Shown piece by piece: positions 13,004 to 24,610 of a stretch of DNA of 64,000 nucleotides (positions within the stretch are counted from its first letter, which is position 1; each line of letters begins with the position of its first letter). Below the pieces are notes generated by a model. That model saw only the letters and a list, made by a program, of their open reading frames with translations. It had not been told where the DNA came from and searched no databases. The DNA is from Callaeas wilsoni. Its lineage: Eukaryota > Chordata > Aves > Passeriformes > Callaeidae. The position numbers were made by a program, and so were the translations under genes. The DNA lies in assembly GCA_013398955.1 (NCBI GenBank), contig VWPU01006131.1:62001-126000 (forward strand). The letters are read 5' to 3'.

Positions 13004-13555
13004 AAATAAAAACTCCTTGGGAAAGAGAAATTCCTGATACTGAAGGCTAAGTACATTAAACTGAAACTTCTTTATGATCACCTAATACATGGTCATTTGA
13101 GATACTTGCACAGTCCTATCACCAAGGAATCCCTGTGTCTCACTGATTTTGGATTTACTATCCCTTCTACATGGGACATCACTCATTTCCTCATTTTGCA
13201 GATTCAGAAATGAAGGTCTGATGTGACCTTTGCAGGCCATTGAAAATCTGGGACAGTGGAAAAAATGGAACTCATGTTTTGACTGAAGTCAAAATAATAA
13301 TTCTGCATGAAGTCTTTCTTTTTTTCAAAAAAAAAAACCAAACTAACATGATGAAGGAAATGTTTATAAGTTATCACTTATGAGACTATACTAACATGGA
13401 ACCAAAAGAAACCTTGAGACTTCTCTTGAGGCTAGAGTCCTTGTTGAGAGAAAATGGGAAGTACTAGTGAAGTAAAACAAATTGATGGAATACTAAATTA
13501 CTGTGCAAGCTTTCAAGTGGTATGATTGTGCCTCTGCACATGTGTGGATGAAAAC

Positions 13556-13605
13556 AAATTCAAGTTATGGTTACAGAAAAAAATTCAAGTTTATGGTTAC
13601 ATAAA
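13556..13605. repeat. 25-base tandem duplication
   Basis: Two adjacent 25-base units, 13556-13580 and 13581-13605, both built on AAATTCAAG-TTATGGTTACA. They differ by a one-base indel and a few substitutions. The size fits replication slippage. Confidence 0.85.
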
Positions 13606-14404
13606 CATCGAATGTTTATTCTATTGCAATTTGATCAAGAGGTGTAATTTAAAAAGCTGAATGATTGGATTTACTGCAACAAAAATGTAGGAAAATCTCT
13701 GATTATAAATTGTCTTGGTTTGTGTCTTACATTGCTTTTATATAATGAACATCCTGTTTTCTGCTCAATCCTACAATCCTACTTACCAGAAAGGCCATTA
13801 TTTGATCCAGGGTCATGTTCAACTCTTACTGATGTTTGTATAACACAACCATCTGGCTTCCCCAAGGCCACACAGCTCAGCAGGACTAAGGTGATTGGGA
13901 CATATTGCTTCACTAGGAGGGATTTGGTCTGTTTTGTCCAACTGCATTCTGTGGCCTTGCACAATCTCCAGGAATTTTGGTCCTGTACAACTCAGTGGCC
14001 GTATCACATTTTTAGTAATTCGTGTTTCAGAACTAATGTACTATTATTCTTCTTATTCATATATGCTGACAAATATTTTTTTCCATGCCATCTTATGTTC
14101 AAAATTAAACTGTCAGTGTATGTAGCATTGCATACGTATACACTACACTTTATAATCTGAGTGATGCTAAGATTAAGAAATTGTGAGCAAATTGGATGAA
14201 GGCAGAAAGAAAGAAGACAAAGATGCCATGACAGATTTTTTTTTTTTTTTGAAGGAAGAAACTGAAAGAGAAAACAGGAAACCCACAGAAACTTTTCTCA
14301 GGTGAGGTACACGGGATGGAAAAGCCTAACTGAGGCCAAAGGAAAGAAGCAGTAAAACAGATTTGAAAGCCTGACAGCAGGACAACAGGAAAAGGTGATA
14401 GTAG

Positions 14405-14409
14405 ATAAT
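14405..14409. repeat. Left target-site duplication (ATAAT)
   Basis: Identical to 15049-15053 on the other side of the solo LTR. It marks the original integration site. Confidence 0.85.
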
Positions 14410-14458
14410 TGTGCCGGTTTGAACACAAATCCATGAGGAAACAACCCAAAAAGGGCAT

Positions 14459-14479
14459 CTCTCTCTCTCTCTCTCTCTC
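14459..14479. repeat. (CT)n microsatellite inside the LTR
   Basis: About ten CT units in the U5 part of the solo LTR. The sister LTR carries a (GA)n run at the same place in the opposite orientation (about 41690-41706). The repeat was therefore present in the family ancestor and has since changed length. Confidence 0.85.
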
Positions 14480-14562
14480 ACCTGCCAGGCAAGAAGGCCC
14501 CGGCAGCCCCTCCCCCATGGGTTTGGGAAAATAATTTCTTGAATGAAAGTGAAAAAAACCTA

Positions 14563-14568
14563 TTTATT
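14563..14568 (-). promoter_or_regulatory. LTR polyadenylation signal AATAAA
   Basis: TTTATT on the plus strand reads AATAAA on the LTR sense strand. The equivalent hexamer is conserved in the sister LTR at 41599-41604, supporting its role as the R-region signal. Confidence 0.7.
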
Positions 14569-15048
14569 TAACAAACAGAGTCCCCCGCTGTCACGGGGCA
14601 AAAAGGATATTGAAACCCCTCCTCTGTCCCCTAAAGGAGGCTGGTGGATTTTAGAATTTTTTCTGTAGGTAAAACCTGCAGTGCTACACTGGGCCGGGCC
14701 GGCCAGGCAGGGTCCGACGATCCCCCTTGGAGGGTCCCGCCGAGCAGGTCCGGAGATGGTAGCTGGTCTTGGATGAAGAAGAAAGCCAAAAATAGTCCAA
14801 AAAGGAACAGAAGCCGCTGAGTCAGATCTCAGTCCCTTCTCAGCTGAAAGCTGAAGAAGCTAGAGGAAAAACTCTTTTCTTTGCCCTCCTAACTGCCAGA
14901 AAGTATGTAAACATTCTAATTACAAGGTCAAGCTAGCCGCTTTGAAGAGTTCCCTTGGCTCCTCTCTCCCCCTTTTCAGTTTAAAGGTACACTAGAGATC
15001 AAGCAGGTGATGGGGAATACAGTATTGTCATAGAATCACCCGAAGACA

Positions 15049-15053
15049 ATAAT
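15049..15053. repeat. Right target-site duplication (ATAAT)
   Basis: Matches 14405-14409, directly after the LTR terminus. Confidence 0.85.
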
Positions 15054-16450
15054 GCTGATAAAGAAAGAAGATAGAACTGAAGACTCAGTGAAGAGTAATC
15101 TACAGGATGAAAAACAGAGAGGAGGGAACATGAGCATTTTAATCTTCAAAACGATGGTATTTTCAGCCAGTTTTTATCCAGAGGTCACACATCCTTAGCC
15201 CTGGGAGAGAACTAAGACATCTTGGAGATAATCAAGCAGGAAACTGAATGGAAGGAAGTGTTGAAAGTGTGAATACATATTCATAAGTGGCAATAGTAAT
15301 GAAAAACACAATCTGGTTAGGAACATCTGATGGGATACCTGTACAGCAAGAAGTGAGAAAAGAGGGTTCCATGAAAAACATAAAAGAAATAGCTGAGACA
15401 GATCAAAATGGGCTCATTGCTACCAGTTCCCACATGTAATGCTGAGAAAAAGAAGTTAAAGAAAAAGGAAAATTTTAAGTCAGGTGTATGGAGTTGAATT
15501 ACATTTTCCTTTGGTCAGCATTCCCCTATTCTGCATCCCCAATTTGTTCCCCTGTTAGGGGAATAAACCAGCTGAAGGAGAACTACACACAACCTAGTTC
15601 ATGTGCCTGTGGCTTTTACTGTCCAAGCATTTAAATCCAGGGGTAAAATACCAGTGAAAAATACGGATGAATCAAAAAATAAATGCAAATGCTGCCAAGA
15701 TCAGAGAGGTAGTCATAGCTGTATGGAGGTTCCATAGATGAATCAGAGAGAAAAGGGATGATGGTATGGATCAGTGAGAAGCAGCCAGAGGAAAATCCAG
15801 AGGGGAGTGTGAGAAGGAGTGCGTACAGACAGGCAAGGGAAAGCAGCACTGCTGAGGGCAGTACCCAAAAAGATGGGGCCAGCTTCAGAGCCATAAAGGA
15901 ATATTGTTCTGTAAAGACAAGAGCAAGAGCAAGAATTGGAGCATCATGGTACAGCAGATTGGAAAGGACACCAAAGGAGGTAAGTGATCGGTAGAGAGTT
16001 GGATTATTCAGTGAGTGTAGGGGATGAGATGAGGGAAATAAAGGGAGATAATCATCTAGAATTAACTAAATTGACACTCTGCTACAGTGAAAAGGAAGAA
16101 GTGAGGCCAGAAGGATGGTAGGAAGACAGATGGACACCACTCCATGGCAAATGAAGGAAAGAAGGTGATTCAGACAGCAGATACAGGGAGCTAAATGCTT
16201 TTACTGCAGAGTTTGATCTTGGACATATCTGTGAGAACAACAACAGTTACTAGCTGGACTTTGAAGACTGGAAGCTGTTACATACATGAAGGAGGGGAAG
16301 TAAATGAGAAGTTCATAATGAGGGTAAACTAAATTCCTCAGAGAAGGGTTAAAAAAGTTGTAGAGAGCTGTAGTTGAGAAAAAAAGGGAATATACGAGCC
16401 AAAGAAAACCACAGGTCAGGAATAAAACTCATCCATCTGAAGATTGTAAG
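15054..16450. other. Purine-rich (strand-asymmetric) unique stretch
   Basis: Sampled 60-base lines on the plus strand contain about 75% A+G (for example 15061-15120, 15781-15840 and 16081-16140). The same bias is seen before the LTR, from 14160. No ORF above about 90 codons is present. A perfect small hairpin, TTCCCCT-GTT-AGGGGAA, lies at about 15547-15563. It may be a decayed mRNA-like retroelement interior or transcribed non-coding sequence. I cannot name it. Confidence 0.45.
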
Positions 16451-18228
16451 TGCAGTCAGAAGAAACAACCATAGACTTTCAAGTCTGCAAAACCATTCTT
16501 CCATTCTTTTTGTTATCTGAATTGCCAGTGTCTGGAATGACCAAGATCGTTCTTTATTGTTGCAGTGAATCTTGTAAAATGAAACTCGAATGTATAAATT
16601 GTTGAAATACTGCTTGCTCAGGATGACTCATTAACATCACAGAACAAATAAGTAGATAACATTGCTAATTTGATTCAAAGCCTTTGAATATACATCATCC
16701 ATAAACTCTGACTTCAGTGAGTATAAACAACTCTGTGAGTGCCTCCATAGGACTGATATTAATTCACAACAAAAAAAGCTTTTATAACTCCTACACTTGG
16801 GAACTAAGCATTTTTACTTCTTCATCCTGATTGTTCATGAGCTGAAATTCAAATGTTAACTCATGAATTATTTATTGAAAAATATTCTAAAATACTCATT
16901 AAAATCTTAGGTGGCATTAATGCTAACTCCACACTTTTTTCTGTTTGCTTCATAATGCCAATCTAATGTATTTACTGATGAGAAGCATCAGGAAATACCG
17001 TGAATGTTACATGAATAACAAAAGTAATCACAAAAAGCGAATTCTGAAACTGGAATTTCAAACCTCAACCAGCATTCCCCCAGTTAACCTCTAAGTCCAT
17101 CCCAAATGACTTAGAGCTTTAAAAGACATCTGTAGTATTAGGCAATAGGTTTTTAAAATTGTTGAGTCAGGATCTTAAATCTTTCCTGATCATAAACTGC
17201 ACTGGCACCTCTCCAAGAAAAAAACAAAGCATGATTTTAGTCCTCTCTTCTTTATTCTGTCCATCTCTTTTGAACTTGGGTGGAGGGTACAATCTGTGTA
17301 TTGGGAGGGAAGGTGTGAAAGCAATAGCATGATAGCAGGGAATTTCTTGGAAGACAGGGGAGTGAATAAAACATAAGGACAGAGAAGGGCGATTTACATT
17401 TTTTTTCACAACAAAGTTGACAGCTGTTATGTCGTGAGTCTATACTTGTCCACACTTTGTGTGCTGTGTTTTTGCTCCACCTCAGGCTTGTCTTTCCCTG
17501 TGTATGCTGTACATTTTCTGGGCAAATCACTGCCTTTCCCTTTGTCTGGAGAGAAACACATCTTTTTTTGGCACTGGAGCAAGCTCAATAATGAAGAATG
17601 TGATTATAACTGATGAAGGATACGGATTCATCTTTCAACCTCGCAAATTACTTACTGTGATTCGCAGTCACGAATTCCTTTGGTCCAAGGCGTTCTCTCT
17701 GAAGCTGCTGCAACGGTTACCATATATTGCTGCTATGACTGAAATTTAGGGTTGGGAGGAAACTAGGGCCAAGATTTTGAAGAACCAAGCAACTTCCCTA
17801 AAGCCAAATCCTTTAAAATGTCACACGTTGGACATCTAAAGCTGGGTATTTGTCAATTTTTAATATTATTTAAGTTTCAATGATAATAATAATGATAAAT
17901 GCTGCAATAGTATCTAATACTTATATACTACATATAAACCTAAAGCTTTTCCCAAATGGTTTTTCCCAAATGGGTCATCAGAGTCAGAGTTAGTTAGATT
18001 AGTTAGTTCTGGAGTTAGTTCTGATGTTGTTGAGTAAGGAGCTTTTCAGAAGCGGTTACAATTTTTGTAATACTTCAAATGTTTGGATGTTCAAGCATCC
18101 ACAGCTGTCTGATGTTTGTTAGTCACATGCAGAAGGGAATGTTGCTTCAATATTTAACTCGAAAAGATACACTAAGTTTGAGATGATGATGGGGTTGTAA
18201 TAGCGTGTGTTCAAACCCATGGTGGTAG
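16451..18228. other. Unique AT-rich stretch
   Basis: No gene supported. A short direct repeat TTTTCCCAAATGG occurs twice in a row at about 17948-17975, followed by several GTTAGTT units. An open frame at 17459-17749 (96 codons) has no recognisable domain. Confidence 0.45.
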
Positions 18229-18426
18229 GAAGCCCTGACAGACAGCAAGTACCTTATCCACGGCTTCCTGAAGACTGCCAAGTCCAAGCCCAAAGACGAC
18301 ATTCATGTCTCAGAAATGTGCAGTACAATGATGCCCATGAAGGAGTGGCAGTTCTACCAGCCCTCTCTCAATACTGTATGCTGCACTGCAAGTTACTTGA
18401 AAATATTACTGATACGAAGCACTTGA
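18229..18426 (+). other. Coding-like open segment, possible exon or retrocopy fragment
   Basis: This frame runs from directly after a TAG (18226-18228) to a TGA (18424-18426), 65 codons. In the first 46 or so codons from GCC at 18232 about three quarters end in G or C, while the surrounding DNA is AT-rich. The composition (Lys, Asp, Ser and aromatic residues; includes FLKTAKSKPKDDIHVSEM) looks like real protein. After about 18380 the codon bias disappears. A possible splice donor GT lies at 18376-18377. AG dinucleotides lie just before 18229 and at 18239-18245, but with poor pyrimidine tracts. There is no suitable start codon at its beginning. I do not recognise the protein. It may be an exon of an unannotated gene, a fragment of a processed copy, or chance. 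Confidence 0.3.
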
Positions 18427-21154
18427 TGCCTTTAACTTTTTCCATATGCTTGACAGAAAACAGGGGTTAATAATTCAGTATGCTCTATTCAATTTTCTGG
18501 GGAGATTTGTTCCACACCCCAAACTATTCTTCAGTCAGGAGATCTTTCTATGTGTTCGAATCAGCATAGAAGTATTTGTCAGATCAGGTCCACCATGTAG
18601 AGTGAAAGGAAATACCTGTCTAACCTATAAAACACGCCCTGCCTCAAGTTGTGCAGAACTAAAAACAACTTACTTCATTAAGTAAAAGAAGGAGATTATC
18701 AAGAGGCTCCATAGCAGAGAAAGTATTTATTTTCAGGGTCTATCTTAGTCTTTAAAGAAATGTTGAAAGGTGACATTTAAAATGTGTCTGACAATTGTCA
18801 TCAGGAAATTTGTTTTCTTCCTATATTCTTAAATTACTGTAAAGACTCGACCCTCAATAAAATTGGAAGATATTTTCCTTTATGCTGTCACATTTCCAAA
18901 TGTCTGGAATCTAGACTGACTTCTTCTGCCTGAGTGCATCAGCCAAGGGTTTACACAACACCAAGTAAACGGCAGTTCTGATTCCAAGCTTGCAAGACCC
19001 ACAATAATGGAAGCAATGGATTTTTTCTGGGATAGCTTTGCCAGCATAAAGAAAAAATCTTTCTAAGTCTCATTCACTCTTTTGGTGTTTAGTTGTGGCA
19101 GGTTCCCAGTCAGTGCCTTTTTGCAGTTTTTCTGTCAGGAGCTCTAAGAGCTATAATGACTTATATCCAAAAGAGTATTCAATCATTACCAGATTTTCTG
19201 TCCTGGCTGGAAACTGAATTTGTGACTGTAAGCTGCATATGTCAATGGCATCTATCTTGAAGATTTTCACACAAATAGGACATGCATGCTAGGGTTTAAA
19301 TGCCAGATCTTTGAAGAACCAAAAGAAAAAACCCTAAAACCTAAATAATTTGTTGTTATGTATCAATCAAAAAGGCAGATGAGTTACATCGAGGGGATCA
19401 AGATCAATCACACAACTAGTAAAAAATAACTTTCTACCCTTATACCAACTACTCCACACTTATCAATTAAAAAAAAAAAATTATATACTATTGCCTCCCT
19501 CACTTGAATATTTACAAAATATTTATAACATAAACTGTTATTTTCAAACAAGCTGGAGAGGCAGAGGTCCCCTTTTCTTGTGTGAACAGTGTTTCATTCA
19601 TATTTTCCTTCAGAAGGAAACAACAAAAGCAAATGTGGAAAGCACTGAAAGCCATCATGGAATTTGTTCATCAAGCATTGATCTTTCTACAGTATTGTCC
19701 CCACAGTAGGTTTAAACCAAGTGTTGATTGATTTATCTGCTCTTCACCTTGCAAACTGGGTGATGTTAACACCAGTGGAATGTATCATACTATGGTGATG
19801 TTTGTATATCATTTGTCTGTGCATGACATTTATTTCTACTGGTGACTTAAACTGAATTTCAAATATTACAAATTAATTTAAGTAAAACCATGTATATCTC
19901 CCCTGTGTATTCCACAACTTATCAGGTACAAGACTGAAACATTAACATTCCCTACTAGTGAAATATTAGGAGCATTAAAGAACCAGCTGGAAAGCAAATG
20001 GGGGGACTCTCAGTTTCATGGCAATGGCAGACTGATTCAGGGGAACAGAATCTGTGTGCAGTGGAGAGATGAGGGGTGCAGAAACAGGACTCTTCTTCCT
20101 TCACTGAGACCCCGTCCCAGTTTCTGACCAAACTGTAATTCCAGAGACAGGCAGACCTGTTAATACCTGGACATCTGTGCTTCAGCTCTCCTTCTCCTCT
20201 GTTCCAAGCCTAGTGAGTGGATGGAAAAGGTGCCAGGAGGGCTGTGTCAGTCTGAGGGGAGCGCCAAACTGAGGACAAGGGAGATCTTTCCTACAGCACT
20301 CCCACAGCCTGAAAGGGACAGAGATGCCTAATCTTGGAGCACTGTCCAGATAGGAAGGCTCATTTCTTCTTCCGCAGATGACTCCACCAACAAAAGAACA
20401 TTTGTGAAGCTTTCTCAATAGTCAGGTAAATAATGTACCAAAAACAAGACAAAAGAAACGAACAATTTCTTTGTTTTATGCAATGGCAGCAAGGTGGTTC
20501 TTCTTGAATCCAGGAGCCAGAGTGATTCAAAGTTCATCAGTGACTGAGTAAACCATGCAGTGTGATGTGGGGACTTTTCCACAGAGCCCTGTAAATCTGG
20601 GAGCTGGGAGGGCTGTGCAGGAGTGGGGTGTGAGTGAGCCTTGGCGCCGCACGTCAGCCCCGCAGGAGCCGCAGCGAACTCCCAGCCCCGGCCTTCTCTG
20701 AGCTTTTATTGCTCGCCAAGGGCCAAACCTCACTTTCCTCACAGTCAGTGGGAGTTTTGCCATCGCCTTTCTTGAAATAAGCCTTGACACGAGCAGAGCA
20801 AACAATGGGAAAACAGAAGCCAAGCCCTGGGCTGCAGAGCCCATGGCAACTTTCCATCTCTTTAACTGGCACCCAGCATTGGTCTCCTGAAAGAATATCA
20901 TTGTACCTGCTCTTTGTATGCAAAGCTCAGCTTTTACACTTGCAAACATATATAGAAAGAAATATATTTATACATATTATCATTTCTCTTTTTAGTGAGG
21001 ATAAAAATCTGTGAGCTACTCGTGATAATAGTGTCTACACATTTTCTGAAATCTAATGCGTATTCTAAATGTCAAATCTTTATTATCATTGCCTGGTTTA
21101 GGTGTGGCATAAAATTTCTTGACTGGTCTGTTCCCTTCAAAGAACCTGTGCTTG
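18427..21154. other. Unique stretch without a recognised gene
   Basis: Mostly AT-rich. A GC-richer patch at about 20600-20720 contains several CpGs, and overlapping open frames of 140 and 89 codons on the minus strand cross it without recognisable domains. No repeat family seen. Confidence 0.45.
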
Positions 21155-21249
21155 AAAAAAAAAAAATTAAAAAAAAAAGAAAAAAAAAAAAAAAGAAGAA
21201 AGGAAGAAGTAAGTAAGATAAAAGAGGAAGAAGGAAGTAAGATAAAAAA
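21155..21249. repeat. Poly-A / purine tract with duplicated GGAAGAAG units
   Basis: Runs of A separated by TT and G, followed by two similar units of about 24 bases built from GGAAGAAG...AAGTAAGATAAAA. No retroposed gene body is recognisable upstream, so I call it a simple repeat rather than a retrocopy tail. Confidence 0.8.
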
Positions 21250-21513
21250 GTACAGAAATACTGATTTATAATTTTTTAAGGTGTTAGGATAGCTATAACC
21301 TTCCAGATTTATATAAAATAAATTAAACATATTACCTAAAATAGAGCAAGAAAACTGTTCTACAAGTTCCATTCCAATCGCCAATCTTCTGTTTTCTAAA
21401 ATGTTTAATTTTCTCAGTGCATACAGTGTGTATATAGTATACAAATATATATGTATGCATTATCAAAGAGTAAAGCTAAATTGTAGTGTATTTAGGACCT
21501 CATGATTCAGTTC

Positions 21514-21567
21514 CAGATGAACATGAGAAATGGAGTCAGTCAGATCAACATGAGAAATGAGCTCAGT
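21514..21567. repeat. 27-base tandem duplication
   Basis: Two directly adjacent 27-base units (21514-21540 and 21541-21567), sharing CAGAT-AACATGAGAAATG and ending TCAGT. They differ at about four positions. Confidence 0.88.
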
Positions 21568-24204
21568 ACTATCACACTTTTAATCAAGCGGTAGGTGATA
21601 TAACTTTGTGGAGAGGACAAAATTGCTGGAGAGTTATTCTTTATAATGGCTTTCTTGTATTTTAATAGAAACTAAGAAATCTACAGGAAACTAATTTACA
21701 CTTTGATTAGGAATTAAGATTAGGGAAAAGCGCACATACATCTAGCAGTTTGTCATCATCTTTTGAGCAGCATTCAAGTCCAACCTGCCTGCAGCATCAG
21801 ATCTTTGGCTACGGCTGCAGTACGAACCAATGTTACCCTCTGGAGCGCGTACAGGTCCATGTGCTGGGCACATATGGGTGCTGAACTGAGTGCCAGGTGC
21901 TGCTGGTGAGGGCTGCACCATCCGAGGGCAGCACTGCGGTCACACGGTGGATGCCACGCGCTTCCTGCTGGCTGCCACCAGCTGCCGAGGCGAGGCTGGG
22001 CTAACTCGGTACCCTCACAGAGGACAGAAGGATTACTCACTGCCTTAGGCAAAGCTGCCTCGTAGACTCTTTCCACCTCCGCGGTTTCTGAAAGCATGAC
22101 TTTGTAGTTAGAAATGTTATGATGGCCTCTATCCACATACTCTCTTTACATGATTCTTACAACATGTTGGCATTACCTCACAGCTTACGTTTTTTGCCTG
22201 CAGTTTTTTAAGAAAGCCAGAGCACCTCTTTGTTTACTAGAGCATTTATTATAATGTGGTCAGGTCAGAAAGTCTGCCATTCCTCTCTGCAGCAGAGCCA
22301 TATGCTTTAGACCTGAGGTCATGGAGCTATTTGCACTTCCAACAATTGGTTGCTTCAAGCTGTGTTGCAATACATGAAACATGCCACATCAGGGATTTTT
22401 CTTTTTTCATTCTGCCCTCAATTTCTTTCTTGAATCCTTCCCTACCTCTCTCAGAGAGCAGCAAGACATTTGGCAAGATGCAAAATTAGTTTTCAATCTT
22501 TGGCTTTCATGGTTTATGAAGAAATTCTCCGCCTAGAGTCATTCACAGGAAGGGCCTATTTGCTGTGAATTTGAGATTTGTCTCATCAGTGGATAATCAA
22601 CCCTCATAACTCTTCTGACCTTGCACATACATCCTTACCTCAGGTAACAAAACACATGATCCATTTTTCTGCACAGCACAATAACAGATGTAACCCGTGT
22701 GCCTTTAGGTACTTTATTCCATCTCTAATTCAGGTCTAGTTATGACCCCCCAGTCATTTAGTTATTCTATTTAAACTCTAGGAATACAGCTAATTAAAGG
22801 AAGGGAAGGTGATAATGAAATTCCCCATGCTGACAATACCACCTTGAACTGTGAGCGCCTGTGTGCTTTGCTTCATGGTTTCCAGCAGTAGTGTTTAAGC
22901 AGACTACTTATAGGGCATGGCATTTCAAATTATGAAAAAGAGAAAGCAAATTCTCTAGGGCTGAATCATTGTATCTGGAAATTCAGCAATGTCCAATTTA
23001 CACAAACTGCATTCATACATTGAATTACACACTGTGTAAAGAGACACTCATCCAGTATATACTGGTAGAAGCAGATGAGTGAAGCAAGGCAGGGTTCCAA
23101 ATGGAAAGCTGGAACCTAGAGGAAAAGAAATGGCACATTTGTTGTTTCTGTTTCGTTTCTTTTCTTTTTGTAACAGAAATAAACACAAGACCTTTATATG
23201 CAATGATTATCTTAGAGAGTGAACTTCCAGAAGGATTGATCACACAGACTTTGCCCACACAAGAATTCCCACTAAAGAGAAATGTTGAATCAGACAAAAA
23301 TCATGCCTTGGTTGCACAAGGCACTGTACCTGTCAGGGGATTTGAAATACATAGTAGCCACAGGAGGTTTGTTTGTGGAGCACTGAATGCTAACCAGAGG
23401 TCAGCTGCTGGGAGTGGTAGGTGTCCTCTGCTGCTCCTTTCCTCTTACAGGAAAATGTAGTCACTAAGCCTGGCTTCTTCCAAGAAAATGTAATAATGAA
23501 TCCAGCCTTTTTTCTTTTTATTTGCATAAAGACATAAATCCCATGTATTCCATTTTTCTATTCTTTGGAGTACCATGTTGGATAACACAATGGAGCATTT
23601 GTTCAGATTGCCTAACACTCCCACAGAATCCATTCTTCTGGTAACATCTCCATGCCTAGGAAAGTGACAATTTAAACAATTTACTGCAGAAAGAGCAAAG
23701 CCATCCTGAATGAACATCCATGTGTAACATCCAGGATAAAAGTGTTTCCCACAGTCCTTGATAGTCTCAGTTTACCAAGGGCCTCTTTTTCATAACATCT
23801 CTGAAAAGTTTTTGCCTTGATCTGACAAGCTCAAACCCCACACCGAAGGTTTAGCTCTGTTGAGATTCGGATGGTAACCACATCTAACCAAGTATTCAGC
23901 TTTCCATTAAATCAGGTGTTAGAAGCCCAAACAGGAGCTGGAAACCTGAATGCTTGTTGGGATCTGAGCCAAGAACCTTCCAGTATTACATTAAGTAACA
24001 CGATTAACATCTGTCCTCCCCAGAAGGCAACAGCACACAGCACTTTTCTGAATGTTGGCCTAAAATAGCAGTAACTGTCAGATATTTCTCTTCATCAGGT
24101 TTCCATTGGTAGTAGCCGGTATATTTTTAAAGTGAAAAGATATGAAGCCTGTTTCTTCTATGCAATCATATAGAAGAATCAGAATGATAGAGAAGCAAAA
24201 ACTA
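21568..24204. other. Unique stretch; GC-rich patch near 21840-22010
   Basis: The patch at 21840-22010 has about ten CpGs in 170 bases. A 120-codon minus-strand open frame (21774-22136) crosses it. I recognise no domain in that frame and its start lies in AT-rich sequence, so it is not called as a gene. The remainder is AT-rich with no supported feature. Confidence 0.4.
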
Positions 24205-24256
24205 TTGGATTTTATGATCTTTAAGGTCTTTTCAGACCTAAATGATTCTATGATTT
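24205..24256 (+). mobile_element. CR1 LINE terminal fragment, plus strand
   Basis: Only the last 50 or so bases of a CR1 3' UTR are recognisable: GATCTTTAAGGTCTTTTCAG, then ATGATTCTATGATT. Very short 5'-truncated insertions like this are common for CR1. Confidence 0.7.
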
Positions 24257-24474
24257 TAAAAAGAAAGATCAAAGACACCAAGCAGTTTTGATAGAATGAG
24301 CAGCTGTAGACATAAGGAATCCTCAATCTTGGAAAACTTACTAAAAATTGTCATGACAGAAGACTGTAAAATCACTTATAAGTAGAATGGAAAAGGTGAA
24401 GAGGAAACAGGGAATTACATACCACTGTTCCTCCCAATAGAAGATTGAGAAAGAGGACATTAGCTGATTATAAT

Positions 24475-24610
24475 AGGTCATAAATTCAAAACAAACATGA
24501 GCAGGTACTAGTTTTTTATTTTTTACAGCTAGCTGTTAAACTGTGAAACCTCCTGCCACAGGAGACTGTGGTATACACAAGGTCAAAACACAGCTGGACA
24601 TATGCCTGGA
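24475..24610 (+). mobile_element. Old CR1-like LINE fragment, plus strand
   Basis: The order AATTCAAAACAAACATGAGC, a T-rich block, then AGCTGTTAAACTGTGAAACC and CTCCTGCCACAGGAGACTGT matches the end of ORF2 in older CR1 subfamilies. In those the block reads roughly 'facing the N-x-W-N-x-L-P region'. Divergence is high and both boundaries are uncertain. It probably predates the songbird radiation (inference). Confidence 0.55.

Larger units (their letters stand above)
13004..14409. other. Unique stretch, purine-rich from about 14160
   Basis: Contains a T-run/A-run inverted pair at about 13318-13338 and a 25-base tandem duplication (13556-13605). A 146-aa open frame at 13720-14160 has no recognisable domain and an AT-rich tail. 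From 14160 to the LTR the plus strand is markedly purine-rich. No gene supported. Confidence 0.45.
14410..15048 (-). mobile_element. Solo LTR of an endogenous retrovirus, minus strand, 5-bp TSD
   Basis: On the minus strand the element starts TGTCTTCGGG and ends CCGGCACA, giving the usual TG...CA ends. It is flanked on both sides by ATAAT (14405-14409 and 15049-15053), a 5-bp target-site duplication. The internal retroviral region is absent, so this is a solo LTR left by recombination between two LTRs. A minus-strand AATAAA lies at 14563-14568, about three quarters of the way through the LTR, which fits U3-R-U5 order. A CT microsatellite (14459-14479) lies in U5. A second copy of the same family is at 41120-41754. 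A 5-bp duplication is usual for ERVL-like (class III) elements, so that class is the likely one. This is inference, not an alignment result. Confidence 0.9.

Noticed and set aside
13720..14160. 146-codon plus-strand open frame
   Set aside because: AT-rich with a hydrophobic low-complexity tail. No domain or codon bias.
21155..21205. A-rich tract as poly-A tail of a processed pseudogene
   Set aside because: No cDNA-like sequence, AATAAA or target duplication upstream. The tract continues into GGAAGAAG repeats.
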